In this document: piece after piece, positions 1 through 25,000 of the stretch
Layout of the letters: every line of letters begins with the position of its first letter
Numbering within the stretch: the first letter of the stretch is position 1
Assembly (NCBI RefSeq): GCF_000224145.3
Contig: NC_020168.2
Coordinates: 3,314,554-3,378,553 of the forward strand
Source of the DNA: Ciona intestinalis
Taxonomy: Eukaryota; Chordata; Ascidiacea; Phlebobranchia; Cionidae
Length of the DNA stretch: 64,000 nt
Direction of reading: 5' to 3'
Translations under genes and position numbers: made by a program
Notes under the pieces: generated by a model
Databases searched by the model: none
The model's input: the letters and a program-made list of their open reading frames with translations, nothing else
What the model was told of the DNA's origin: nothing

Positions 1-487
1 TAAACACAAGATATTAAAATAATGTCAAGAATGGTACAAGCATTGGTCTTTAGTTTTAGCCTACACAATAAATAGGGAAACTGTTTTGGCCGCTTTATGG
101 AATGCGTATAGATTTTTAAATTAGTCAATTAATGTTAAAAATATCTTTGTCTGCTGTTTAGTCATTTAACGTTTAAAACTACCCAAGAAGACATTTGTCC
201 TTGTTAAAGGCTATGGGCCAGGACTTAATTGTTAAGGGTTAAAAACTGGCAAAAAGTAATTAAACCTTAAATAGTCTGCATACGTGCATAGACATTCATA
301 TTTAAAGTTTTGTTATTTGTATTGCTAAAATTTATGCTTTTTATACAAGAAGAGCTATTTTTATGCATTATTTTTAAATTGTTTTATGACTATTTGTTTT
401 TCAATAAATGAAATGGGTAATGTGCTTCTATCTTAAAACAGGGTACTGCCCAAAATATTTTAAACCCCCATATTAAACTATTACCTA

Positions 488-537
488 NNNNNNNNNNNNN
501 NNNNNNNNNNNNNNNNNNNNNNNNNNNNNNNNNNNNN
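488..537. other. assembly gap (50 N)
   Basis: Fifty N between the duplicated IRE1 3' flank and unrelated sequence; the true size is unknown. Confidence 0.99.
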
Positions 538-659
538 TTAGTAAAACATGCTAAGGGTAAAAAGTAAAAACTGGATATCCTTGAATATGGCAATAAAGAC
601 CAAACTAAAGACTTAGCACCAAAATGGCAGTTGTTAAAACATGATAACTCCAATTAATT

Positions 660-1020
660 TGGTATTTATTCCCTATTTAAAATGATAAATAAAAGTTAAT
701 GATATGTTCCATCTCCAACTTCTTGCTACCGACTGTGTAGTTCTTAATCGCTATTCTTAATCGCTTTACTTGGTGGTAATTTCTGCTTACATGAATGTTA
801 CTAATAAGTTAGAATGCTAGCAATAAAAAAGACAGTGCAACAGCTTGGTGTTTCACTCATTAAACACCATTCTTTTATGTATCTATTTTTTGGTTCAACC
901 CAACAATTATCATCTACCTTCCTCCATTCCTCCAGTTTGACTTTGTTCCATTTCCAGCTCTTGTGAAAATTGACTCGTTTGATATTTCTTCATTATTATC
1001 ATCATATGAATAATCAACGC
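660..1020 (-). other. unassigned stretch with weak coding look
   Basis: Minus-strand reading of about 900-1015 gives an open stretch with acidic/asparagine-rich residues (DYSYDDNNEEISNES) that ends before a gtagat donor-like site, but no family is recognised and stop codons follow. It may be spacer of the duplicated unit or an exon of a gene lying left of the window. Confidence 0.15.
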
Positions 1021-1243
1021 TGCATTTAATTAAACACAAGGTATTAAAATAATGTCAACAATGGTACAAGCATTGGTCCTTAGTTTTAGCCTACACAATA
1101 AATAGGGAAACTGTTTTGGCCGCTTTATGGAATGCGTATAGATTTTTAAATTAGTCGATTAATGTTAAAAACTATCTATGTCTGCTGTTTAAGAACACAT
1201 TTGTGCGTTTTAGTGGTTATATGCAATGACTTGCATGAACATT

Positions 1244-1249
1244 TTTATT
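1244..1249 (-). terminator. candidate IRE1 poly(A) signal AATAAA
   Basis: AATAAA on the minus strand about 180 bases past the IRE1 stop codon. No cleavage site can be seen from sequence alone. Confidence 0.3.
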
Positions 1250-1429
1250 TCCTGTTTTGTTAAACTGCATTGCTAAAAGTTAAACCTTTTTTTCTGAATA
1301 AGGTTATTTTTTATCAGAATATGTTATATTTTCATTACTATTTTATTTTTTAACAAATGAGATAGGTGAATTGCTTCAATCTTAAAACAGGGTACTGCCC
1401 AAAATATTTTGAACCTCCATATTAAACCA

Positions 1430-14726
<13,297 letters not shown>

Positions 14727-15768
14727 TTTCTTTCAACTTGTGACTGAGGTAATCCAAAAAGTAAAAGAACTCCACCGTAATCAGTGTTTTTCCGAACGAA
14801 TTGAATAATATTTTCACAGATCCGACATTATACACATTTAAAAGAGACACGGTCGCTTGTGTTGTATACAGCAGCTATAAGCTCACTCGTTCCGATAGGT
14901 TTAAGACATATGCAATAAAGGTAGCATGCATTCATTTCTGTAGAAAAAGTAAACTGTAAATAACCGTGTTCTGACGCGTCATCAACGCTGCGAAGAAATA
15001 CTCACGAATCTTATTGTTTACTTCCACATTGCCCACACAACGCAATTGAATATGACGAAACAAACACCAGCGAAGCGTAAGCGTTCGAAACCAGTTTTCA
15101 TAGACACAATATATCATGGGGCCAAAACTTACCCCAGAAATAAATCGTTTTATTTAGGTTTTAAAAGTTTAGTGTAAACCAAAGACCAAACACACATCAT
15201 ATTTTTTGATGTTTGAGCGTTATTTGTTTAGGCAGAAATATACATAAACAAACATTTTATATCCTATCTATGCCGTCTGTTTATGTATCTCCAATTTAAA
15301 CATCTATAAATATATATTAACATTGGTTCCATTCATCGAAAACAGCGATCTTAAAACACAATTTTACAAAAGATTTTCTCTCTCGCCACTAGGGGGAAAT
15401 GCTAAATTTTAAAAACACTTTAAAATAGTTCCGTTTTACCCCAATATACTTTGACTGTACATATTGGTTTGAACGATTTGTATACAATTTCAACTTGGCG
15501 ATTTTGCGTTCTGGTCGAATAAGCAGCAGCTTATGAACGAAATGTGTCATAACCTACCATAGAAGGAATAAGTCACTCACGCGGATATTTGAATATAGTT
15601 TGGACTCTAGACCAACGGTCTAGACGTACAGCTGCACCGGAAGAGTAGCGAAAGACTGTACATTTCGCTTAGTCGCAAATTTCATCAGGCCCATTAATTG
15701 TGCGAATAACCGTCACAACCCGTGTTGGTAGTTAAACTAGTTGTTTTTATTCTGTAATCATTTAGGTG
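14727..15768. promoter_or_regulatory. divergent intergenic region between IRE1 and the EamA transporter
   Basis: About 1.04 kb with no open frame that looks coding. It must hold the 5' UTRs and promoters of both divergent genes. No TATA box at a convincing distance was recognised. A perfect 8-base inverted repeat tctagacc...ggtctaga occurs at about 15607. Confidence 0.45.
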
Positions 15769-16752
15769 ATGGCTGTGCCATGCTGTAATTTAGGAACGAT
15801 ACTAGCATTTGTATGCACATGTTTATCGCCAATGTTTGTATTCTTTGCTGCAAAATGTGTTGAAATGTCAAGAATGGAAATTAGTTTCGTTGTGTTCATC
15901 GGGAACTACATGCTAAATTTACCCCACCAGTCTTATAGTCTGTATACCGAAAAGTCGATGTCACGGGGCGATCTAAAGTATTTGATACTTCTCGGCACGA
16001 CAAGCTCAGGAGCTGTAATTACATATTACGTTGCAATGGATTATTTATACGTTTCGGATCTTATAGCCCTTGGCAACGCTCACGCGGTACCTACACTGCT
16101 GCTGTCCTATATCATTCTAAAAGGTGGTTGAAGCGTCCAATACCTTATATGTTTAAAAATAATGAGTTTTTTTAGAAAAGAGTGGTGCTTTGGAAGTGTT
16201 GCTCGGACTCACCAGTCTAGGAGGTGTATTTTTGGTTGCCAGACCTACCTTTCTGTTTGGAGAAACTACTTCCAGCAATACAAGGAGCCAAGAAAGAATT
16301 TTAGGAGTGATTTTCGCTTTGATTTCGACGCTATATGTTATTCTATTAGTTTGGTTCTGTGTCGAAAGATAAAAAGCGTTTCCGTTAGTAGTGTATTGAC
16401 TTGCGCAGCGTTACAAGGCGCGGCTATATGCTGCATTTATATTCAATTAACTGCCGGCAAATTTTCGTTGCCTTGTTTTTACGATTTTGTTTTTGCAATG
16501 CTCGCAGCCGGCGCTAATTACACATGTCGAATGTTAATGTATTCGTCTTTACGTTTTGAACTTCCGAGTATCGTGTCTGTTATACTTACCGGCCAAGTTC
16601 TGACAGGTTTCTTCTATGATATCATGCTTCTCAATACTGTACCATACGCCACTTCGTATATTGGTGGTGTTCTTATAATGTTAGGTACAGCGGGCTCTAT
16701 CATAGCAAAGTCATGGAAGCCAAATTGCAAACCAGTTTCTTGCAAACGATGA
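15769..16752 (+). pseudogene. SLC35G-like EamA-family membrane transporter, frame broken once
   Basis: Exon 1 is 15769-16123 and exon 2 is 16176-16752, with a 52-bp GT-AG intron that restores the family motif LKEK. The protein matches SLC35G/TMEM20-like drug/metabolite transporters: TM1 GTILAFVCTCLSPMF followed by RMEIS, YYVAMDYLYVSDLIALGNA, then LGLTSLGGVFLVARPTFLFG, then GGVLIMLGTAGSI at the C-terminus. In exon 2 the frame of VIFALISTLYVI stops at TAA (16370), while the continuation SLVLCRKIKSV lies in another frame, so one base is gained or two lost near 16335-16355. The rest reads cleanly to the stop at 16750. Either a recent pseudogene or a sequence error. The start follows tttag|GTG ATG, which could be a cis- or trans-splice acceptor. 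Substrate unknown. Confidence 0.75.
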
Positions 16753-16801
16753 AAACAAGTTAGGAGATTTTTTCCATACGTTTGCTAAAAGTACCTATAT
16801 A

Positions 16802-16998
16802 TAGTAGGGTGGGGGAAGATAGGACACATTTAGCATATACTATCCAAATATCCTGATCATGTTTTAATCAGTTAACAACGGTCCCTTAAGAAGTCGCGGG
16901 GATATAGTTTTATAACTCTTTAAATGTTCTTTGTTTACTACTTAATGGGACGAGAAAATAAAGTTAAAAGGAGTTCTATATCTTTCCCCACCCTACTG
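16802..16998. mobile_element. GGGTGGGG-type MITE copy
   Basis: Lies directly downstream of the transporter; both termini recognisable (TAGTAGGGTGGGGGAAGATA and ...TTTCCCCACCCTACTGTA). Confidence 0.9.
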
Positions 16999-17390
16999 TA
17001 CTATAAAATGCGATTGGTTGCGCAGCATAAATGCAGGCCAACTTTGTAAATTTAAAAATAACAGCAGACATTTTGGAGTTAAATATATCACACTGTTGCA
17101 ATACAATTTTTAAACCAAAACCTTTAAGCGTACTTTTTTAACGCAAGAGACCCGCAACTGCTCTCATTGTAAACTTTATTTTAAATTTCAAAATTTTATT
17201 CATGAAACAATGTATTATATTGGCCATTATTTTTTGGGCAGTTTAGGTGTATATTCCTAGGCCGTGTATTGAGTAGGCAGTGTAAAGACGCTCAGACAAT
17301 CTGCTCTTACAAGAGGGAAACGACGCAGTTCCTGAAGAGCGCATTGTACGTTACATGATACCGCAATGTGCAACAAACAATCCTGCAATA

Positions 17391-17588
17391 TATAGTGGAG
17401 CGGGGAAAACGGGACACCTTTAGCAAATAATGTCCAAATATCCTGATCGTGTCTTAAATAATTAACAACTGTCCATGGAAGTCGTGAGAATACGGTTTCA
17501 CAATTCTTTGAATGTACTTTGTTTACTACCAAATGGGACGAGAAAATAAAGTAAAAAGTTGTCTCATCTTCCTCCATCCTACTATATA
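17391..17588. mobile_element. GGGTGGGG-type MITE copy
   Basis: TATAGTGGAGCGGGGAAAAC to ...CTTCCTCCATCCTACTATA, in intergenic DNA upstream of the LCCL gene. Confidence 0.85.
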
Positions 17589-17589
17589 T

Positions 17590-17795
17590 TATAGGGTGGT
17601 GTAGAATGAATGTTTTCAATTTATTTTCTTGTTACATTTGGTCGTAAACAAAGAATGTTTAGGCCTACATGATTACATTGGCCGTTGCCTCGCGATACTA
17701 AAAAGTCTTGTTAATTGTTAAAAACACGATTTATTGGAAATATGGAATATTGTGTGCTAACGGCATTTATCTTACCACTCCTATATATTACATTA
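17590..17795. mobile_element. diverged GGGTGGGG-type MITE copy, adjacent to the previous one
   Basis: Begins TATAGGGTGGTGTAGAATG and ends TTACCACTCCTATATATT. The interior has the family's ggtcgtaaacaaagaatgtt block, but both ends are eroded. Confidence 0.6.
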
Positions 17796-17888
17796 TAACA
17801 GTATTCATTACATTATATATATGACACAAATATAATTGCATAAAGACATGTATGGGCCAAAACACCATCGAGGTGTTTATCTGGCAAA

Positions 17889-17990
17889 CAGTAGGGTAGG
17901 GAAGATGGGACACTTTAAGCACATAATATCTAAATATCCTGATAATGGTTTAAATATTTATCAACGGTTTATAAGAGACTTGAAAGTTTA
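17889..17990. mobile_element. 5' half of a GGGTGGGG-type MITE
   Basis: CAGTAGGGTAGGGAAGATGG followed by tttaagcacataatatctaa; the right half is missing. Confidence 0.75.
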
Positions 17991-18091
17991 CTTTACAAAG
18001 AAACTATAGCACAGGCTAATTTAGCACAGCCGTTCTCATTCACTATAGTTTAATCGCAGCTTTTAAACACCGGTACATTGATACATGTATG

Positions 18092-18168
18092 TACACGGCA
18101 TACCAGAGATAACCTTCCACGAAACGAGGAACAACCTTCCACGAAACGATCTCTGGTAAGCCGTGGTA
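18092..18168. repeat. imperfect palindrome with internal direct repeat
   Basis: Arms TACACGGCATACCAGAGAT and ATCTCTGGTAAGCCGTGGTA flank two copies of ACCTTCCACGAAACGA. Confidence 0.8.
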
Positions 18169-18524
18169 TGTATAATCATAGTTTAATCAAAGCATAACTC
18201 AAAACCATGTTAATCCCTTAACATAAACTATGGTATAATAGTTTCAGTTTTTATCTCGAACATTCGTTTACGTCTAGTCCAGTGAATTGTTACGTCACAA
18301 TGGTCTAATTCGAAATTCCTACCCAACGTCCAATCAGATGCAGCAAGCAGTTCACACACTGCGTTACTTGGTTGCTTGACGCAACAACTTTAGACGTTTT
18401 GAGGTAAGTTGTGAGCTCAAACTGTTAGTTTGTTCAGGTTTTGGTACACAGTAGTGAATGGTGTTATATCGTCTGCAAACGTTATTTTTGGCGCGATAAA
18501 AAGGTTTAAAAATGCATGAATGAA

Positions 18525-18600
18525 TGAATATGAATGTTACTTCCTTTATCCTCGCGTTGCCGGAAAACGACAGTCGATATAACACGGGTGTTTAAACTGT
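18525..18600 (-). mobile_element. SINE 3'-tail fragment
   Basis: GAATGTTACTTCCTTTATCC then cctcgcgttgccggaaaacg, the reverse of the SINE 3' end. Confidence 0.65.
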
Positions 18601-18692
18601 CTTTGCGTATCATGCCATTATAGCTAGCGCTTTTAAAACAGTTTTAAACATTTTTTTGTTTAAAATAATGCAATAAATTTATATATTTTACA

Positions 18693-18999
18693 TACGACTC
18701 ATTAACAGATCATCACTCTCTTTTTTCACAAGTGAGCGCTCATTTTTTTATTATTATTTTCTGGGGACTTTTAAAAAACGTCGTTTTTGTGACATATAAA
18801 ACGTGTATTGGTATAGTATTTCAATATTTTATAAAAAATCGTTTACTAACAGTTAGTTTTACAGTTTACACACATAAGATTTTAACCCTTAACTCCTAAC
18901 CCTTAACCCCTAACCCCTAATCTAAAAGTGCTAATCACACAACAAAAAAATGAGCGCCCACTTGTGAAAAAAGAAAGTGATGATCGCTTAATGAGTCGT
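18693..18999. mobile_element. TIR element with TTAGGGG-like interior, copy 1
   Basis: Termini TACGACTCATTAACAGATCA...TTCACAAGTGAGCGCTCA and the inverse TGAGCGCCCACTTGTGAA...TTAATGAGTCGTA, about 50 bp each. The interior has a run of CCTAACCCTTAACCCCTAA at about 18890-18922. No coding capacity. It ends about 77 bases before the LCCL gene's ATG. A longer copy is in RanBP1 intron 2. Confidence 0.85.
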
Positions 19000-19075
19000 A
19001 ACTATATTTTTCATATGTGGTATTGTTTAAAGTAAAATTTTCACAATTACATGTGAAATACTTCAGCAAGGCAAA

Positions 19076-22000
19076 ATGATAGCGAGTTCGTTTGAAAATG
19101 TTCCACCAATTCCTACTTCACCACCCCCACCCCCACCGACGTCACCCCCACCAACGTCACCTCCACCGGCGTCGCCCTCACCTGACCCTAGTAAGAGCTT
19201 AAGTAATTTTAATTAAAAGGCTTATAAACAGGCGTAGCGATGAGGGTCCAAAGCATGATTAGAAAGTTGCCACATAGTATGTCGCTATTGTCAATCAAAC
19301 CAGGTTCTTTTTCCATGCTTATCTGCAAACTACTCTTATATGTTACATTAGAATGCTTAGTGTGGACCTAAAGTTTAAAACGAGTGTGACATATTATTCA
19401 TATGTTTAACACCCTGGTATGGTGAACATTTAACACCCTTGGGCTTATAACAATTTTTACCCCGCTGTTAGAGGTTCATACACACATAACATATGATATT
19501 ATTCATATATTTAACACCCTGGTATGGTGAACATTTAACACCCTTGGGCTTATAACAATTTTTACCCTGCTGTTAGGTGTTCCTACCCAAATAGGAATAG
19601 CCAAAGTATGCTGCATTCACCACATTAATCATTATCAATAAGGTTCCCTGTTTTACAACTATGACTATGAGTACAACTGCATTTAGCAATGTCCCCACAG
19701 ATTTCGCTCAAAGTTTTAAAACTGTTAGACTCTTATATTCCAACAGTTAAGCCTTCTAAAGGAATGCTGGATCAGAGAACCTTTAAAAGGATTGTTGCAT
19801 TGATTTCTATCTTTATAACGTTGATAGGAATTGCTCTTGTTATTGTAGGTGAGTTGTATTTTAGATTTTATAAACTTATATGATATCGATTATTCTTATT
19901 TATTGAATAAATAGGCAATGCCTAATTATTTTCTAATTTTTTCTCTGCAAGGAAATAAATTTGCATTGTAATTAGTAATATAGTCAGAAATTTTAACTGT
20001 TGAAAATCAGACCAGCAATTTTAATTCTATTTATATAAAACGGTTGTCAAACTTTGTAACAGAGACCTCTAATATAAACTTGTCATGTCACTGATTGCCA
20101 TGTGAATTATGCCTATAGGTGGGGTCCTACTCCTACTGTATTCTCGAGTTAGGCCATCACCAATTCAGAGCACTCCTTACAAAGGCTTACATACTACTGT
20201 TTTGTGATAGCCATAGGCCTATGTATATCTAATGTTTACATAACATTTTATTAACTTTTTCAGCTTGCACGATTGACCCAGATGACTTTGATGAGAGTCG
20301 TGTGGCTTTCGATGGAGATATCCAGCTAGAGGAGGATGATGATGGTTTCATCCAGTGGGACGACGCCTACAGTGATCCTGATTCGGATAAATCTCGAAAA
20401 TTGGAACATAAGCTGTCGAGAAAAGTATACATTTAAATTTTTTTTTAAAGAAATTAGTTATAAATATTTTTTTTTCTTCAGATTAAAGCAGCTTTGGATG
20501 AAGAAGGTTTTATGGTAGACAGAGTGGAAATTAAATCTTTATCTAAGGCAGCTCCCCGCATGATAAACCGAAATGAAGAAATTAAAAATGTCACGGATAA
20601 AAAGTTTGGTACTGCTAATGCAAAGTATGCAAACAAAAAGGTAAGTGTTTTACATGGATTAGAGACTCAATAATGCTGACATTTTGAGCGTTAGGTCATT
20701 GGGCAAGACACTTAACGATAATTCTTCCAACTCAGTGGTCCCTTTACCTTTATGGTTTATTTAAATTGTCAGCCATACATTACAAAAAATAATTCTTCAA
20801 AGTTTCATACATTGTAACTCATAAGCAGGTTACGAGCTGTATGAAACAGCACAGATTTGTTATAACAACTGTTGTTGCCAAGCCGCCCTACACGCAAGGA
20901 TAAATATATTTAATCTCTTTGGCTGCAATTTATTTTCACTACAATTTAAATCTTTATTTGCTGCAGTACAATGGGATATCCTTTGTGAAAGTTAAGTACG
21001 TGGTGTTTGGGAAACCTTCCAAAAATGCAGCTACGTTTCAAAGTGCGAAATATAAGTCCTGGTGGAAAATGAGGGGCAGGTTGCGTACCAGACTAGCTAA
21101 TAACGGTCTTCGTGCAACAGTAAAGCGACTTGATCGTAAGCTCAATTTTCTGTAATATCCAAATTTCTGGAACACATCATATATATGTATTAATGTATAA
21201 TTGTATTAATTTTGTATATTATATGTAGTTAGTTGTCTTTATCAATTTAAAAAAAATAATAGGCTAATGTAATTATCTCTAGGTTTTTGGGTGTGTAAAA
21301 TCACAAAACAAACAGTTGCAAGAAGATCTCTTCCTAACTATCCGTATACTGTATGCCCACCTGCCACCTTATTACACTAATAGTACAAACTGACTTGTGA
21401 ATTAAATTCTAGGCTCACCTTCCTTTAGCTGGGCGATAAAGAGAGGAATGAGACGACACTATAAATTCACCACCATTCCTCCTCCTAAACAAGAAGGTAA
21501 TAAAAAGCTTTCTAGAACTTTCCTTGATAGGAGGAATGTAAAGAGTTGTCTCCGGTGACATATAGCTTCAACTTTTGTAATAAGGTTGACAATGGCATCA
21601 CATGTTTTAGCATCCTTGTTTTAAATGTGAACCTGAATTTATTCTGCTGTTAGGTGTCTTTACAAACAAGCAAACTCAAAGTATTGCTTCAATTTGGTTG
21701 CCTATGTTTGATTACTGTGAGTGTAACTACATTTTAGCAGTGTCACCCCAGATTTTGTTAGAAATTCAAAAAGTAACTTATTTTATGCCTCTCGTATTCT
21801 ATATTCATAACATATATCTTTACTCAGCTGTTCCTTGCACCTGTAAAGAAAATCTCTTCAAAGAACTAAACCCAATGAATCCATCTAAAGTGTGTCAGTG
21901 TCAATCTGCATGTATTGAAGATGAGACCACTGTGTATGGTGGAAAGGATGATATATTTGCTATATTTACGCCACTGTGTGCATCTGCATACTATGCTGGG

Positions 22001-25000
22001 ATTATATCAGTGAGTAATGTTAAACTTTTTCCATAGGTTTATTGGCCCATCTTATTTACAGTATAGGCTTTTTAGTTTATACATTGCAAAAGCCTTTTAA
22101 TTAGTAATTATAATCTGTTTTAAATTTTTAATCTATATTCAATTCAATAGTAGAAGAAATGTTTTATATAGTTTCAGTTTACAGTATCAGAGCTTAGAAG
22201 AATCATTTATGAGTATCGTGACAGTTCAGTAATAATTTGTTTGTATGCATGGACCATATCATATGATATGATATATTATATTTAGCAATAATCAGTAACT
22301 TATAAATTACCAGTCTACAGTCTCTATTAGGCCAATCATGGACTAGAAGTAGCCGCAAGGAAATTTTTAGGATATTTTAATATTTTATTACATCAAAATA
22401 GATCAAAGAATATGTCTGGCACCGTGGCAAAGTGGTTAGTGCGCCTGCCTCTAAGCCAGAAATAATGGGTTAAGGCTCGTTGCTGCTACCATTGCGAGCG
22501 TATGTGTCCTTGGCAAGTCACTTAACGGCTTTAAATCCCCAAAAAATTAGTTACCTACAAAGTAACATATCTAGAAACTCCTAAGCTGGCACGAGGTGTA
22601 TGAAACATAACACCTGTGTTTATCGACTGTCGTTTCCAGCCATGCGAGAATAAAGTAAGTTACATACATATACATTCATCCATTCATTACATCCACATTC
22701 ATATCAAAATTACCACGAGTAGAATGTCCTGTTTTTAAAATATACCTTTGTGTCTAGGATACTGGTGGTATAGTGGAAGTCCTATATACTGGAAGGCAAG
22801 AAGTCATGCCTGGTAATAAAACAGTTGCAGGATTTACTTCAAGCAAGGTTGACTTTATTCCCAAAACTATAACTTTAAAAGGTTAGACAAAGTTGATTTA
22901 GCCAAGGTTTAGAAATTTTATAGAGAGATAATGATAATGTGAGGAACAAACTCATAGAACAGCTGTTATCATTATCGTTTACCTGACAATACGGGCTTGA
23001 TGTTTCTACTGTTGTCAAGGTGTCAATTTAGGTCCCAATAATATAGACTGTATATGGATAAAGTAAGACTATAGATATGCTCAAAAGTGATAAAGGTACC
23101 ACCAAAGTTTTGGAAAAATTATCGTAAAAAAACCTGCTTGGGAAAAAAAATTTGGCTGTTCAATTTTTATTTAGAATTCGTTTAGTAAATGTGTTTTTTT
23201 GTGAATATATATAAAAAAACTTTTGTAATGTTTGAATTTTTTTTTGATTAAACCAAGCAACATACAAGATTATGCTGACTCAGCAATTAACAGTTAAATT
23301 TAAATATTTCTATTAATGCACAAATATTTTATTGGTAATGGTATGCTTATTTAACATACGTTATATTCACAAATCTTGTTTAATATTCCAGCTTTAGGCA
23401 GTTTGATAATTCCCACCGAACCACCTCCCCCTTTAAGCTATGAAGGCAGTGGTTTTGCACCAATCACCACAACTGAGAATCCTTTCCTTAAAACAACAAC
23501 ATCAATGATGTCACAAGCAGCATTGGCTGTGCAAGCTGATGATGATGATGATGATTTTGCATCGATACCAAAGCTGTTAAAGAAATACAACAACGAACCA
23601 ATTGTATTTCATTTGCATATAAAAGAAATCGATAAACGGAAAATGCAATACAAGTATGTTGATTGGCGCGTCTTTTTTAATTACAGAAACTTTTTACTTC
23701 TGTATTAAAAAGATCAGATTTTAATGTGAAAAATGATTGACAAAAATGCAATTCACGCGTTATGTGTTCGTACATTCATTGTCCCAATGATAATTTTTAT
23801 TGAATACAGAAACTTTTTTTAAGTGTTTCACTTATTTTTCCAGCAAGATCATATTCAGTGCCAGGAAGCATCATATCTTAGAAGATTTTGGACGCAAACT
23901 TAACCCAATGGTATCCTTTAAATCACTATCTATTCAAGACTAATCTATTACACTAACATGCTTTTTTTTTAAGGTCAAGGCCAAGTTAGTAGAAATGGGG
24001 TTTCAAGGTATCACTGTTGACTTTGTTCAGTTCCACAGAGTTGGTGAAGAACTTGGCTTTGCTGGTGGTTTTGCAATCTCAGGAAACATTGCTACATTGG
24101 CCAAGGTATAGCAAAAGTTGTCGGTGTATTATACAGTTAACTCTTTTGAGGTATAGCAAAATCTGTCATTGTATCAGATAGTTTTTAGGTTTATATAACA
24201 TTACTTGTCAGTATATTGTACAGTGTTCAGGTTTAACATAATATGTTGCATCACTATCACACAATTATCAGGTAGAGCATAAGCTCTTAAGTTGTCAGTG
24301 TATTAGACAGTTCTAGACATTGTGTAACTTGTCAATGTATCAGACAGTTTTAAGGTATATATAGCATAACTTTTTACTGTAGTTTTCAGATATAGCATAC
24401 CTTGTCACTTTGTCAGTGTATTAAGACAGTTTTCAGGTGCAATACAGCATAACTTGTGAGTATATATTAGGCAACCTTATCTTGTGTTCATGTAAAGCAC
24501 TGACGGGCATTTAATATCTATTTGGTTGTGTAGCGTCCAGTTTCATGTTGTATAGTAAGTCTCATCTAGTTGATTATTTTAAGACAATAAAAAAGTTGGA
24601 AACCACGGAATCTAATGGTGGTTCACCATGGAGAGCATTGGAAACAATTGGAAAAGTTATAAACAAGAGATGTAAGTGGTTAGGCTATAGGTTAGATCCT
24701 TTTGAAACGATTTGTGTGGGAATTAGGAATATGGTTTGTCGATTTGTGTGGGAATTAGGAATATGGTTTGTCTCATGATAGAGTACTGTGGGGGCAGATG
24801 GGACACCTTTTGCACATAATATCCAAATATTCTGATCGTATTTTAAACAATTAACAGCGGTATGTGGGAATTGTGAGAATACAGTTTGATTATTCTTTCA
24901 ATGTTCGTTGTTTTCACTACTAAATGGGTTGAGAAAACACAGTTTAAAGGGATCCCGTCTCCCCCCACCCTAATGTGTAAAATATTTTTCTAGCATAAAA

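Larger units (their letters stand above)
18240..19075 (+). promoter_or_regulatory. upstream region of the LCCL gene
   Basis: Holds a cAMP-element-like TTACGTCAC at about 18290 and a CCAATCAG box at about 18330. A SINE remnant (18525-18600) and the TIR element at 18693-18999 follow, the latter ending less than 80 bases before the start codon. No transcription start can be placed. Confidence 0.3.

Noticed and set aside
18880..18925. Interstitial telomere or telomere-end sequence
   Set aside because: The CCTAACCC-type run is short, irregular and enclosed by the inverted ends of a transposon-like element in both places.
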